Positions 13,061 through 24,479 are shown, counted from the stretch's first letter. The stretch is DNA of 64,000 nt from Leptoclinus maculatus (GCA_032191485.1 JAVDOI010000003.1:13333813-13397812), one strand, 5' to 3'. Numbers and translations are program-made. Notes: a model not told the origin generated them from the letters alone.

Positions 13061-13699
13061 GGTAGGGGGTCATGAATGTCTGTTGTTGTTTTCAGATAAA
13101 GTGAAGACTTGCAGAAGAGTAGGGTCCTTCTCCCTAACTGAGTTTTAGTAAAACTATATTACCATGTTGTGTGTGTGCCATGATCAGAACCAGCATGCTC
13201 AATGGTTAGAACTATATGCTCCGTCCCTGCTAAGTTTCTGCATCAGCCTCTCGCTAAACCCCAAAACAAACCAAAAATGAAACGAACAGACAAACAACCT
13301 CACGCACACACTCACACTCACACAATCGCTGACTCCTAAAACGGGGGATGGGGTAACGCTGTGGTCTTAAATCCATGCATCTAGGCAAAACGCCAAACAG
13401 ACTCTCCTCAGCAGATATACACACACGCAATAAGAGGGCAGTGAGCTCTGATAATACACTATAATACACTCCGTTTGATTAGAGGGCAACAACATTATCT
13501 GGTCAACAACTGCATATAAACACATATGGGCGGGTGGATTATCTAAAGCAATAAAAAATAAACAAAAATAAATGTAACTTGATAAAAACACACACTCTCA
13601 TACTCTAATGTGGATTCAAATGTGACTTACCACAAACATGCTGCATACATTATGACCCTGGTGGGTTTATTCCCTCTTTCTTATTGGAAAGTGCAAAGG

Positions 13700-14010
13700 G
13701 GCTCCCGCAGCCGCTGTAAAGCTCTAAGATAAATATCTAGCATAGAGTCACAATTAATTCCAAACAAGGTTATGTTAATGCTAAACTGACCGCAATCAGG
13801 CCGACCGACTTGCGGGAATGCTCTCTAAACAGAGCTAGATGTCATTACAAGTTGGCTCTAATTACACTGAGCCAATTATTTTGGCATTTTTTTGAAACCC
13901 AAAAAGGCTCAATTTATTTTCTCTCACACATTGAGTGGTGTGCACACAAACACAAATTGAACCCCAAAACCTGCGAAATGTCACCCAGGAAAACTCCATT
14001 CAATTAATAT
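13700..14010. promoter_or_regulatory. Candidate conserved regulatory block
   Basis: Complex sequence with CACAATTAATTCC, ATGTCATTACAAG, CTCTAATTACACTGAGCC and AATTATTTTGG. It has no ORF of note. Confidence 0.35.
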
Positions 14011-14472
14011 AATACTCTAGAGTTGGGTTTGAAAAGGGAAGCAGGTGTGCAGCCGAGTTCCTGCCCTCTAAAACAGATAATTCACATGACTGATGCGCGA
14101 CCTCCAGCAGCTCCCCAACCAAAAAAAAAAAAAAAAAGTGACCTTCTCCCAATGAGATCTTACCAACGTGTCAGAACATATTCTGGGAGGAGTGATTGAA
14201 CTGTTTGTTTCTGTGTCGACGAGACAATAGCACCGCCAGCTTAAACTGCTCTTGACGACCTGCTGTGTCTGCTTTCAGAACAGCAGCCTCCCCCCAAACT
14301 TCCTTCCAGTGTCTCATTGCCTTTCGCTAAATAATGAAAAACTGCAATGAAGTTGGGAATGGAAAATTAGGCAGCAGCAGACCGTGCGGGTTACTTGCTT
14401 CCAGCTACACACTTATTATCTGTTACACCGCCTGTTTTGTTAAATCTGAGTTTCACTCTGGTTCATATGAAC

Positions 14473-14510
<38 letters not shown>

Positions 14511-15639
14511 GTCTGTGTGCACTTGTGTGTATTTGTCAGAGTGCTAAAACACCCTAAAACCGCCCTTCTCACAAATGTGAAGGTATAGTAAATATCAGTG
14601 CAAGAAGATAGGGCCGATGCTCCCTCTCTGCCTCCCTCCGAGCAAATGGATAGCCATCAACAGCAGCAGGAGGAGTCGCCCCAGGCCAGGACTGGAGTAG
14701 AGGACAAAGGGACTGGACTGTTGCTCAGGCAGGCAATTTCAACAACAAGGCTTCCCTGACTATCAGCTGCTGAACTGCGCAACATTAGTGATAAATACTT
14801 TTAAGGTCATTATGACATCTAGGCATCCGATGATTAACTATGTAGTTTCCCCATCTGGATTCATAAGACAATAAATTATATTTTATGGCGCAAATAGCTT
14901 TTTACCTGTCCGGATCATAGGACCCACAGGGGACCATGTGCCGTGTGTCATTTTTTTTAAAACTCTGTCACACACTGCTTGCAGGATCTGCAGAGCACTG
15001 GCAGTGCCGAACAGCATGACATGCTTGTGTAACAGAGCAGGAGAGGGGCTTGCTCAGACAGAAGGGGTGTCAACACCATCCTGATCTCAGACAGAAGATC
15101 TGGAGCAGAGACCATAAAACCTGCCCACTCGTCAATTAACAGACAGTAAACAGGTTTAAATTTAGACAAGCAGCGCTGTTATTGTTGTTATGAAACCTCC
15201 AGCATTGGAGAGCACAAATCAGTATTCCCATAGCAATATTAGACAGCCTCCCACTGGGAGAAGAGGAACACACGTGGATCAACGATGACACAACATGGAA
15301 TCTTACTGCGCAGCGGCATAAGCTAAGCAGTGATGTAATGCAACTGAGCTAGCTGGATGAGAGAGTCAGTGCGGTGAAAAAAAAGAAAGAAACAGAACCC
15401 GGTCTTATTAATACTGGATTTAACATCAGTAGACTTAGACAGAGACCGGTCACAGAGGGATTGTATCTATGAGCAACTGAGATAGCATTGACATATTTTA
15501 GAAGTCCAATTTAAGCAACTTGCAAAACGGGAGATCAACCTCCAGCCTTCAGTTCTGTGGCAGAGGTCTTTGTATAGGTGTCACGTACAGCGTTTGACTG
15601 TGACATCCTGGGTTATATGAATGATTTAAACGCTCAAGG
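14011..15639. other. Intergenic; weak motif clusters only
   Basis: Poly-A at 14121-14137, a CT repeat, and a short AT-rich complex stretch at 14760-14900 (GATGATTAACTATG, GACAATAAATTAT). No gene. Confidence 0.5.
14475..14507. repeat. (CT)n microsatellite
   Basis: Perfect CT run of about 33 bp. Confidence 0.95.
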
Positions 15640-15950
15640 GATTGGAAATTACTTTCTTTTGTCGCCACGATATCCCCCACGCTGAATTCCTGGGAGGACG
15701 GTATCTCACTCAGCGTCTCGGGAGCATTCTAGATTTCCATTTATTTATTTAAGGAGGAAATAGAAGGAAATTTCAACGGGTCACTAATTTAATTTCAACA
15801 TGTACCGGTGGCATTAGCCCTGAGCAGATATTTCAGAGGAACACAAAATCAATGTTGAGATTCTATTGGGAATAGCCCTGGAACCCATTAGCAACTTTGA
15901 CCAATAGGTCAGGTAAAGTAATAGCTAGATAAATGTTTTATTACAGATTT
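15640..15950. promoter_or_regulatory. Candidate conserved regulatory block
   Basis: Complex sequence just before the poly-G run, with CACTAATTTAATTTC and ATTGGGAATAGCC. It lies 2.9 kb past the sox11 stop. Confidence 0.3.
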
Positions 15951-15965
15951 GCAAACTGATTTAAT

Positions 15966-15990
15966 GGGGGGGGCGGGGGGGGGGGGGGGG
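15966..15990. repeat. Poly-G run, one C interruption
   Basis: 24 of 25 bases are G on the plus strand. It could form a G-quadruplex and is a likely length-error site in assembly. Confidence 0.9.
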
Positions 15991-16739
15991 CACTAGTACT
16001 TGTGCAGCTATGCATGGCAAATATTCATCATTAGATTCTATTGCTGTAATGAACACAAATCTCTCAGTGACCAAAGCCTCTGGTCCTTTATATACGATTT
16101 GTTAAAGGTGGGTCTACCTAACCAGGCCTCAGAGGAGGCAAAAGGCTGCGTCGGCGGTCCTCTGGAGGCATACAGGAAGCAACGCTGTGAAGATGTTATC
16201 ACTTTAAATGAATGGTTTGTTATGCTAATTGTATTTTACATGACATCATACGTGGCGGAGATGTGTTGTGCTGTTGTTCATCCTTTCTAATGAACAACTT
16301 TTCATATCAAGCAGCATCACGACTATATTAGTGTACACAAGCTGCTTCCCACACTATATTTTACCCTCCTGTTCATGTTTTTTTTTTCCCTACTCGTTTT
16401 GTGTCACAATATTTACTTTTATTTGACCGAAATCCCAGGTGGAAATGAGGCACTACGCGCTAAGAGAGAAGAGCTGTGGTACTCAAGGACTGCAACCTGC
16501 CAACCACTGGAATAATCATTTTTAAGCAACACTACTATTCACACTGACCTACTGCCCCCGTTCCCAACACACATTTAACTACTGACCTGAAAGATTAGTG
16601 GACTTTAGAGTTTACTTTCACATATGAATTGTGTTTTTTGAACAAGACTCTAAACATCTTGAGAGATTGAACCGTATCGGTCTGGAATAAGAGCCATTGT
16701 TTATCCCTGAGCGAACATATTTCACACTGAGACATTTTT

Positions 16740-16960
16740 TTTTCAGCCCTCTGTTCGCGCAGCTCTCCGGGCAGAGAGCTACTTTTCTGAATGGAAGCCA
16801 GACAGACTGAGAGCTCCCACACGCTGTTTGGAGCGGCTCCTGTTTCCAGCTCCGTCTCCAAGGAGACCACCAAGCCGACCAATCGCACCGCTCAGGGCAG
16901 GCAAGCGGGCAATTCAATTTCTTAAAGCCGCAGTGTCCGTTTTTAAGGGAGGCGTAGTGA
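16740..16960. promoter_or_regulatory. CpG-enriched, CCAAT-containing patch just beyond the sox11 3' end
   Basis: After the AT-rich 3' UTR the sequence abruptly becomes GC-richer, with about a dozen CpGs in 220 bp and a CCAAT box in GACCAATCGC (16879-16883). It has no convincing ORF. It could be a promoter for a non-coding transcript, an enhancer, or part of an even longer 3' UTR. Confidence 0.25.
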
Positions 16961-17203
16961 AAGAACGTTCAACACAAACAGGGACAGTAAAACACCTCAA
17001 CACTGCAGTTTAAAAGTTTCCTTTTTTTCCTTTTTATTAAATGTGAAATCACATGTTAGTTTGAGCCCATCCATTTCAGAGGATCCGCCTACATACAAAA
17101 TAGGCATCACTCTGTCATCACATCCTTTGCAAACGCAACAAATAACACATTTGTGTACATATATTCACAAACTGAAAGGACAGTCGATGGTGGTAGGTAC
17201 TTA

Positions 17204-17209
17204 TTTATT
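17204..17209 (-). terminator. sox11: Candidate distal polyadenylation signal AATAAA for sox11
   Basis: The minus strand reads AATAAATAAG here. About 50 nt further on it carries a U/GU-rich stretch (TGTGTTATTTGTTGCG), the expected downstream element arrangement. Alternatives are AATAAA at 17708-17713 and AATAAA at 17033-17038, the latter followed by an A-rich stretch that suits cleavage less well. Confidence 0.4.
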
Positions 17210-17707
17210 AAAAGATGAGTCAAAGACAGATTCACACTTGGAATGTGAAGTAACTACTGCCTAGAACTTCCAACAAAATGTCTTGGCATATAATTAGGTC
17301 ATATTCCAAAACCTTTTTATCAAACAGACTTCATATGTAGAACCCACATAAAAATAAACAATATCTGCTTTTTTTAAGTGCAAGAAATAAAAAATACAGG
17401 TTTATGGTTAATGTTTTAAAAAAAGAAGGCAGTCTTCAGTTTTAAAATAAAGTTTCATTACATGAAACAGGACTATGGAATGTTCTTTTTTGCTTGCTTG
17501 TTAAACTAATGCCAGACCACCACTGTATCAGACTATGCCCTTCTGCAGAACTCCTTTTCCCCTAATTTTCAGTCAGATTCTGTTTAGTGTCAGATTTGCC
17601 CATTATGTGTCAAATTACATTCAAATTGTGATATCAATCTGTTTATATAGTATGCATCACACCACGAGGCCATATTATATAGTTTTGTATCAGTTCCAGC
17701 TGATTTG

Positions 17708-17713
17708 TTTATT
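17708..17713 (-). terminator. sox11: Candidate proximal polyadenylation signal AATAAA for sox11
   Basis: The minus strand reads AATAAACAAATC about 1.15 kb after the sox11 stop codon. It could give a shorter alternative 3' UTR. The choice between this and the distal signal is not visible from sequence. Confidence 0.3.
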
Positions 17714-18860
17714 TTTCTGCCTGGACAGGCTTCAGCATCATAACATGAAATGATGTTGACAGTGCACAAGTCTGTTTTTCCATCACTTGCTACAATTGTT
17801 GATGGTCTGTATCTTAAGAGTATATATTGCACAAAAAATGAGAGGGGGGAAAAACAGTATGTGCCATAAAAAATACCAAAATCCAGTTTCACACCTGCGA
17901 TTGGGACCCATCCACATATCACGAGTATGATATACATAAACTCCTAACTTTACTATATTACAGTACATATACAATCTTGAAACTAGTTCCAGCTCTGAGG
18001 TATGTGATCCCCATGATGCCATTGTATCGTCTACAAATACTCAACAAATCTGCTCTACAACTGTACAAAACCTAGTTTGAAATCACAAGGCATTTTTGAT
18101 GCAAGTTTTAATTTAACTTAATCCTTAAAACCAGGACTCCCTTGCATGCTAAAAACAAATGATAAAGGGAAGAAGTGCCTGAAACTCACTGAAAGCACAG
18201 TAAGAACATTCCCTTTTAACTGTACAAAAATATGCCTGAAAATATCTTACTTTTCTTTTAAAAAGATGAGGTCTGTTATGTATCAAAATGTTTCCTCCAC
18301 ACCTGTATTCTGCAGAGGTTTAGGCTGCTTAATTTACCAAACCAGGAGGTAAACTGAATCAGTTACAAAAAAACAAACAAACATTTTTGCGGCATTTAGA
18401 AATGACATAAACCGTTGTAAAGTAACATCCTGAACAATTGTCAGTTCACAGATTTGCTTTGAGTCTGTCCACAGTCCGTTTTTTAGCTCCCTGCAGTTAT
18501 TTTGTTTTTTAAGAGGATAAGATGCATAGAAGTTCACGTATTTTTCCCTTTTGTGGTCCGTTTAAGCTGAACAGTAAATGCAGACCTACGGGGGAAAAAA
18601 TCCATAAAACCCTGTCATGCTGCCAGAAAAAAAACGTCTGCAGACTTTGCTCTTTTTTTTTTTTTTTTTTTTGCTACCAGCTTCATAAGCATCTCATTCC
18701 TCAAACCTCACCTCGCCTCCTGGTCCTCCACCTTCCCTCTATAGGACCCTTCAGAAAACCCACAGGAGGCAAGGCTAGGGACAACTTGACCAGGACACAT
18801 ATATAATTTACTTTCTTCCTTCTCTGTTATTACTAGAGGAACTTTTTTTCTTGCTTCAAT

Positions 18861-19946
18861 TCAGTATGTGAAGACCAGGTCGGAAAAGTTCGCCTCCAGC
18901 CAGTCCCCGGCAATCATCTCACTGAGTTCTGGCGTGCAATAGTCTGGGAATTCAAAGTGAGAGCCCAGGCTGCCCTCGCTGAAAGAGTCCAGGTCCTTAT
19001 CCACAAGAGACAGGGAGAGGTTTCCTGAATTGGGGTTGCCCAGCTCCGAGCCTGGGGCGCTGGGGGCGAAATTTAAACTAAAGTCAAACAGCAAATCGTC
19101 CGCGTCCTCGCCGGAAGAGCTGCTGCTGCTGGAGGAGGATGTGGAGACCGACCTGGAGGATGCTGGTGAGACGGAAGCAGCGTGCAATGTGCTCTGCTTG
19201 GTAATGTTTTTGATATTGTAAAACAGTCTGTTGTTGTTCCGCACTTCTTCGTACATGCTCGTCCCCTCGGACTCGGCCGAGGAGCTCAAAGTTGGGCTCG
19301 CGGGAACTTTGGCTACATTGTACGGCCTCAGACGCTCCTCGTCCCTCGCCTTAATCCCCATCCGGTAGTCCTCCTCGTACTCGTCGTCGTCGTCCTCGTC
19401 GGTGAGCTCACTTTTCACAGTCTTTGTAACTTTTAAGCTGGGAAACACGCAGTCCTCCCCGTAGCCGTGGGATGACTTGGAGCCGCTCTTAGTCTTTATC
19501 TTTGAGCACTTCTTGCTGGGAGTCTTTGCAATTTTACCGCACTTCTCCGGAGACGGCGCCGAAGATTTCGAACTGTCGAGCTTTGGTTTTTTCTTGGGTC
19601 TGTACTTGTAGTCGGGGTAGTCGGCCATGTGTTTTAGCCGCAGCCTCTCGGCTTCTCTGATGAACGGGATCTTTTCGCTGTCCTTGAGCATCTTCCACCT
19701 CTTCCCCAGGCGCTTGGAAATCTCCGCGTTGTGCATGTCCGGCGACTGCTCCATGATCTTTCTCCTCTCGATTTTGGACCAGACCATGAACGCGTTCATT
19801 GGTCTCTTGATGTGACCGGTGGCCGTCTTGCACCAGTCCGGGTTTATCGGCACGGGGCTGCATGCCATAAATTCACTCTCCTCCGAGTCGGTAGCCTCCC
19901 TGGACATGCTCCCGTCCGTCTCGCTGTTGTCTGTGTGCTGCACCAT
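18861..19946 (-). CDS. sox11: Sox11 transcription factor (SoxC/group C HMG-box protein), single exon
   Basis: The frame encodes 361 residues. Residues 46-117 form a complete Sox HMG box, with the RPMNAFMVW signature at 48-56 and the YKYRPKKK basic end. The box matches Sox11 rather than Sox4 (WSKIERRK, KMLKDSEK, YRPKKKPK). Next come a Lys/Ser-rich stretch (118-160), an acidic tract (183-194, TDEDDDDEYEED), a nine-serine run (270-278), and the SoxC C-terminal transactivation helix ending in FSDLVFTY. SoxC proteins are nuclear and bind AACAAT-like sites to activate genes for neuronal and mesenchymal progenitor differentiation; the acidic and C-terminal parts mediate activation. The open frame runs 7 codons further upstream, but that extension begins with GTG. 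The ATG at 19946 is the first ATG in frame and has A at -3 and G at +4. No intron is seen, as expected for SoxC genes. Whether this is sox11a or sox11b is undetermined. Confidence 0.97.
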   Translation of the reverse strand: MVQHTDNSETDGSMSREATDSEESEFMACSPVPINPDWCKTATGHIKRPMNAFMVWSKIERRKIMEQSPDMHNAEISKRLGKRWKMLKDSEKIPFIREAERLRLKHMADYPDYKYRPKKKPKLDSSKSSAPSPEKCGKIAKTPSKKCSKIKTKSGSKSSHGYGEDCVFPSLKVTKTVKSELTDEDDDDEYEEDYRMGIKARDEERLRPYNVAKVPASPTLSSSAESEGTSMYEEVRNNNRLFYNIKNITKQSTLHAASVSPASSRSVSTSSSSSSSSSGEDADDLLFDFSLNFAPSAPGSELGNPNSGNLSLSLVDKDLDSFSEGSLGSHFEFPDYCTPELSEMIAGDWLEANFSDLVFTY

Positions 19947-20195
19947 TGTCCTCCGTTTTAAAGTCACTTTGTGTCCGGACGCTGCCGTTGTCTGTCAGCC
20001 CTTCCGCACTCTGCCAAAGAAGGCTGAGCTCTGTGTTTTGCGCCGGTTCGTCCACGTCCACTGCGTGTTGTATAGTCTCAAGCTCTGCACTCTTTTTCCA
20101 GACTTACAAACTGCCTTCTTAACTAGTTATCAGCTTTTTCACGTCCCCTGCGTCACGGGCCGCCATCCAATCAGGTCTCTTCCGCTCCGCCCAGC
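19947..20195 (-). other. sox11: Probable sox11 5' UTR and proximal promoter
   Basis: On the minus strand the interval before the start codon is CpG-rich. The transcription start cannot be fixed. If the AATAAAAG box at 20224-20230 acts as a TATA element, the start lies near 20195 and the 5' UTR is about 250 nt. If the CCAAT box at 20167-20171 is what matters, the start lies further down. The only upstream ATG seen (about 20164) opens a 15-codon uORF beginning MAARDAGD and ending well before the main start. It overlaps the CCAAT box, so it is transcribed only if the start lies upstream of it. Confidence 0.55.
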
Positions 20196-20230
20196 AGACT
20201 CCATCCAAGACTCCCCTTAACCCTTTTATT
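20150..20230 (-). promoter_or_regulatory. sox11: sox11 core promoter elements (TATA-like, GC box, CCAAT, CRE-like)
   Basis: In minus-strand order these are AATAAAAG (20224-20230 region), GGGCGG (20187-20192, Sp1-type GC box), ATTGG (20167-20171, inverted CCAAT box for NF-Y), and GTGACGCA (around 20150-20157, CRE/ATF-like). All fall within about 80 bp, 200-290 bp before the start codon, in CpG-rich sequence. The motifs are seen directly; their use is inferred. Confidence 0.5.
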
Positions 20231-21162
20231 CCTCCCTCCCGAGCTCGCGTTGGAGGGGAGGTGGGGATTTGTGGTACACAGTGTCTGGGGCAACACGCCG
20301 GGCGAGACAGGCATATTAAACACACAGTTAGCACCATGCGCTCCCGAGACGCACATCACGCACCAAAGCGCACATAAGACTATAAGGTCCCTTATTTTAA
20401 ACACGAAGGAAGAAAACACGTAAGAAAAAGGGGGCTATTCTCCAGACTGGCAGATGTGTCTGGAGGAAAAGATGTAGGCTATGTGATTATTTGCGTTTTT
20501 TTCCCCCTCCTCCCTCAGGTTGGATACTGAAGGTGGCGCTTGGACACTGTTGCAGTCGCGTGGATGCGTCGGTGCGCCTGTCTGACTTGCCTGTCTGCCG
20601 TAGAAGGATGCATTTTAGCAGCTGTTAGTGGTTGCTATCATACACTTTAGTATAACCCAATGCGTTTCAGAGATAGCTCTCTGAGTGGCTCCGTGTTTTG
20701 TTTTGTTTTTTTGGCGAGGTCTCCTTCCTGTCTGCATTTGAGTGAAGGAAATAGGTCAGTAGTGCAGTCTGCTTTACGGATGTTGTTTGTTGTGTGTGAG
20801 CACCCACGACACATCTGCAGCGTCCCATAGACCCTCACTGATAACAATGTTTGCTCCAAGGAAACACTTGCATGCATACACGCAAATGATTTATATAATT
20901 GTAATAACAGCTCAATATATTAAATAAATATAACCCAGAATCGTAAAGTAGAAACACATGCTATTTTATTTAATTTTTTTATCCATTTGGATTAATGCTC
21001 ATGCTGCAATGTATAAAGCATGCAAGCAAAGCAATAACATTTGGCTGTGCAGCTTATAGTTGAGCCCATACAGTCAGGCATGGATGGAAGGCTCCCTGCT
21101 GAGTTTGCTGTGTCAAGAGGCAGCGTAGCAGCATCTAGCCGGCGTCTCCTGCACCTCCTCCG

Positions 21163-21188
21163 CCCCCCCCCCCCCCCCCCCCCCCCCC
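21163..21188. repeat. Poly-C run of 26 bases, upstream of sox11
   Basis: An uninterrupted C run about 1.2 kb upstream of the sox11 start codon, so poly-G on the sox11 strand. Confidence 0.95.
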
Positions 21189-21548
21189 GCGGCTCTGGGT
21201 GGTAGCCAGCAGTGCTATTGGAGGCTGGGGCGATAAGGCTTCCTGCTTTTTTTTTCTCTCTCTGCTTCGTCCCCTAGAGGGCAATCACTTACCCTTTTGA
21301 AACCCTCCCCCCACCAAGCCACTGTATTTTTCCCCAGCTGGGGCTTAAGAAGTGTCTCTACTGATACAGAGAGAAGCCGCCTAGAAAGGCAGAGAGAGGA
21401 AAGCAGGGAGGGAGAAAGAAAGAGGGGAAAAAAGAGGCACGCAGGGGGAAAGAAGTCGAGGCAAAGGAGACTTGAGGCAGTTTGAGGTAGAGAAACGCTG
21501 AGAGATAGAGGAGCTCTTGCCTTCCCACCCCCAGAGCAGAGAGGCAAC

Positions 21549-21552
<4 letters not shown>

Positions 21553-21606
<54 letters not shown>
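21553..21606. repeat. (CT)n microsatellite
   Basis: CT run with one A interruption near 21592, 1.6 kb upstream of sox11. It is preceded at 21360-21480 by a purine-rich (GA-type) stretch. Confidence 0.95.
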
Positions 21607-22099
21607 AGACAGAGATAGGGCTGAAATGCTTTATCATGACCACCCTGTGCTGATTAAGCCTTATCAGATATATATGTCGGAGCAGCAGTCTCAGGAGGCT
21701 GGCGCATGCACATGCATGTTTTACTGTCAGTCTGCTTTTTTTTTCTTGATGGATTCATTGGAGTGGTATTTGATCTTCTGATCAGTGCAGACTTGGGTAG
21801 ACGAGGTTTTTTTTCGAAATGAACTGATAGCATGGTATCATGTGTATGAATAATCTGCAAGCACTCATTGACTGCATATCTGTGTGGAATTCTGGGAAAT
21901 TGTCCACATAAATCTGATATTCCAGTTCCACCATGATAGAAGAGAGCTAAAAAACCCTATTCTTCTGATTCTGATCTGCCAAAGGGACATTTATTGAAAC
22001 AATTAATTGAATAATCATAAATCATACTGTTCAACCTTTTTTTTTTTTTTTTTGAGGGTTTGCCCCTCGCCTATACCTCACCCTAGCCCGATCCAACCA

Positions 22100-22740
22100 G
22101 CCGTATCTCTTTCTATGATGGTTTTCGTGCCGGACATGAATCACAAGACGGGCGTAATGATGAGCATGCAGGGTGGCTGTCCTGCTCATTAGCATGGCTC
22201 ATTATTGGCTGTGAATGAGGTGCTGGTGTCAGCCCATGCCGCCTGTGAGTCATCTTAGGGAGGGTCTCACCGCCATGTCTGCCTCACACAGATGCAGCAG
22301 TAATATACCCCCCCCCCTCCCCCCCTCTCCCTCCCACACCACCCCCAACTGCCTCATTCAGTGACTGTGATTAGAGTGAGGACGAGAGAGAGAGAGTCGC
22401 GGGATACTGAAACGTGTCGTGTTTTCATTTCATTCTCACTCTAGAGATTACAAATGATTAAACAGTGAAAATCTAGAGAGCTGCATTATCACTGTGTGAT
22501 TTCTAATACCACGCGCTTCCCAATACCCCAAAGGCTGATGTTTTAATGCTTATTTGCTGCTTTTTTTTTTCGCGTCAAGGGAGAGGACATTTTATTCCAG
22601 AGCGATGGAGTGTTGAATTAAGTGGTGGTTTTTTTCGTGTACGAACATTGAAAAAGAGGGTTTCAGGAGAAACAATTCCCTTTGCATTGCTTATCTAAAA
22701 GCCCCCCAAAGCAGCTGCTGCTCTCACAAAGGGCCAGTGA
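22100..22740. promoter_or_regulatory. Candidate upstream regulatory blocks (two, split by a C-rich tract)
   Basis: 22100-22260 has GCTCATTAGCATGGCTCATTA with ATTGGCTGTGAATGAGG. 22430-22740 has AGATTACAAATGATTAAAC and GTTTTAATGCTTATTTGC. Between them is simple C-rich sequence (22305-22350). The blocks lie 2.2-2.8 kb upstream of the sox11 start codon. Confidence 0.35.
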
Positions 22741-22866
22741 AGCGTTAGATCAATACTAACCCTGGCTAGAGGCTATCTGATGCTCAAAATGCATGGATCC
22801 ATCTCCTCTGCATAGCCATGAGACAGGTGTGGACTTCTGGAAGCCGCTATCTGATGGCTTCACAAT

Positions 22867-22894
22867 GGGGGTTGGGGGGGGGGGGGGGGGGGGG
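22867..22894. repeat. Poly-G run
   Basis: GGGG-TT followed by a perfect 21-base G run, with further G runs up to 22925. Confidence 0.9.
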
Positions 22895-23353
22895 CAGGGG
22901 TTTGGGTGGTGAGGAACGGGGGGGGTTGTTTTGGTAGCACATGAAAAACGCAAATTAACTTTTCACTTGACAGACACATTCTGGAGTACCCTGTGTACTC
23001 GGGTTACTATGTTTATTGCCACGCAGTGAATTGGAGTTTTTCTAGCCCATAGAGTGGAGTCACTTAATGGTAATCTAGTGCTCTGCACAGAGTTTATGGA
23101 ACAAGTCCCAGCAGTTTGCAAAGTACTATAAGGTGAAGCCACTCTTTTCTCCTTCCATACAGACTTAAAGTCCTTTCTATCAAGGCTGTAGCTGGAGGCG
23201 AAACCCAATATCAGCTTATGAATCCGAAGATTTATAGTTTGTTCGTTTTTTTTTTGACAGTTACTGCGACCCATTTCGTTGTCTTAACTTGTGAAGTGAT
23301 ACTAAAATGAGCTATGTCAGCTGGCCCAGAATTTGTTTCGCTGGCCACCCCCG

Positions 23354-23356
<3 letters not shown>

Positions 23357-23384
<28 letters not shown>
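23357..23384. repeat. (GA)n microsatellite
   Basis: AG run of about 28 bp. Confidence 0.9.
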
Positions 23385-23833
23385 TAAGAAGAGCTTTGAC
23401 AATGAGGAGGACCTCACAGTTTGGAGGTTGTTGTTTTGCCACTTAAGTGTTTGGTGCCTCTGAGGCCATTTTATGCCCCCGTTGTTGCTTTACATTCTCG
23501 ACTCAATGCAAATGTACCTCCAGGGTGTCAGGTTGTTTGTTGACCTCCTTGATGTGGCCTCTGTCTCTCAAGGTCTGACGCTTAGCAGATACTTGAGACT
23601 GGAGTATCTTGTCGCGAATGTAAACAGCTGATGCTTGAGTACTGTGCTGGAATGTTTGTTCCAGAGACACACAAATACAATCAAGAGGACGGAGCTGCTG
23701 GTACCCTTGTCTGGGAGTTTAAGTCTCTTCATGAAACCTCTGTGTCAAATTGTGTAGAAACATGAACATTAACTTTAACAAGAAAGAGAGGATCTCTGAG
23801 TTGTTTTCTGAAGAAGTAACATTACTCTACTTC

Positions 23834-24172
23834 TTGGTGGAAAAGTAACTTAATACTGAGTTTACTCGCAGACACACGTTTGAGGTACTTGCCCATTGTA
23901 TGCTAACCCACTACACTTACAGATTGCTTATACATAGTTACATACATGCAAAACATATGATCCTTTTTGATGTAGTGATACAGATTAAACGAACAAACCG
24001 TATTCAAAGTTCTATCATTTAGCCGTACTTTGAGCAGCTACAGCATTAAATGATGCTTTCATGTTCATCCTCCACTAACCATAACCCAATAAAAAAAAAT
24101 GGGGTAATCAGCTAAATCGGTACTTTTACTTTTCATACTTCAGGTACATTAGGCTGATAATACTACTTTCTC
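23834..24172 (+). repeat. Degenerate copy of a common fish repeat (GGTGGAAAGTAAC...GTACTTTTAC type)
   Basis: It begins GGTGGAAAAGTAACTTAATAC and ends with GGTACTTTTACTTTTCATAC and GGTACATTAGGCTGATAATAC, with the internal block CAGCTACAGCATTAAATGATGC. These match, in order, a repeat seen very often in percomorph sequence. The copy is diverged, so old. A second fragment lies at 53051-53212. Confidence 0.6.
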
Positions 24173-24479
24173 TGAACACTGTTTCCACTGATGATACAAC
24201 CGAAATTCATCAACCTCACCAATAAACACGGACCCCACCACTCCAGCGCGCATTAAACCCCGAGGGAGACGATAAACTTTGAGCGTAGCCAATGTGAGAC
24301 ACGAGGATCAGCGGGGGGTGTAGGGCAAACTAAAATTGAAACTGAATACTTTGTCACGAAGGCAGTTATTGCACTTAGGTACTAGAGATATGAGAACGGG
24401 ACTTTTTATTAGCTGGCTTACACATAACCAGTCTCTATACAGGTGACAACGGTTTGAATTCTGTAAGAAAGCGTAAAGA

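Larger units (their letters stand above)
17204..18860 (-). other. sox11: Probable sox11 3' UTR
   Basis: Immediately after the stop codon the sequence becomes AT-rich, CpG-poor and closed in all frames on the sox11 strand for about 1.7 kb. It contains few microsatellites apart from a poly-T tract near 18652-18672. SoxC genes are known for long AU-rich 3' UTRs, so this is the natural reading. The 3' end is inferred from candidate poly(A) signals (17708-17713 and 17204-17209 on the minus strand); transcript data would be needed to fix it. Confidence 0.6.
19030..20300. promoter_or_regulatory. sox11: CpG-rich region over sox11 CDS and promoter
   Basis: CpG dinucleotides are visibly dense from the middle of the CDS through the promoter and fall off sharply in the 3' UTR and in the AT-rich DNA past 20.8 kb. 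This matches the CpG island expected at a developmental regulator. I did not compute observed/expected CpG. Confidence 0.55.
20300..22099. other. sox11: Distal 5' flank of sox11
   Basis: Composition passes from GC-rich to AT-rich near 20880, then through poly-C, purine-rich and CT tracts. No ORF beyond low-complexity shadows. Confidence 0.5.

Noticed and set aside
19534..19863. 109-codon minus-strand ORF within the sox11 CDS
   Set aside because: It is an alternate frame over the HMG-box region; codon choice fits the Sox11 frame, not this one.
19819..20220. 133-codon plus-strand ORF antisense to sox11
   Set aside because: It overlaps the sox11 start and promoter in CpG-rich sequence; the peptide has no recognisable family and is best explained as a shadow of the constrained opposite strand.
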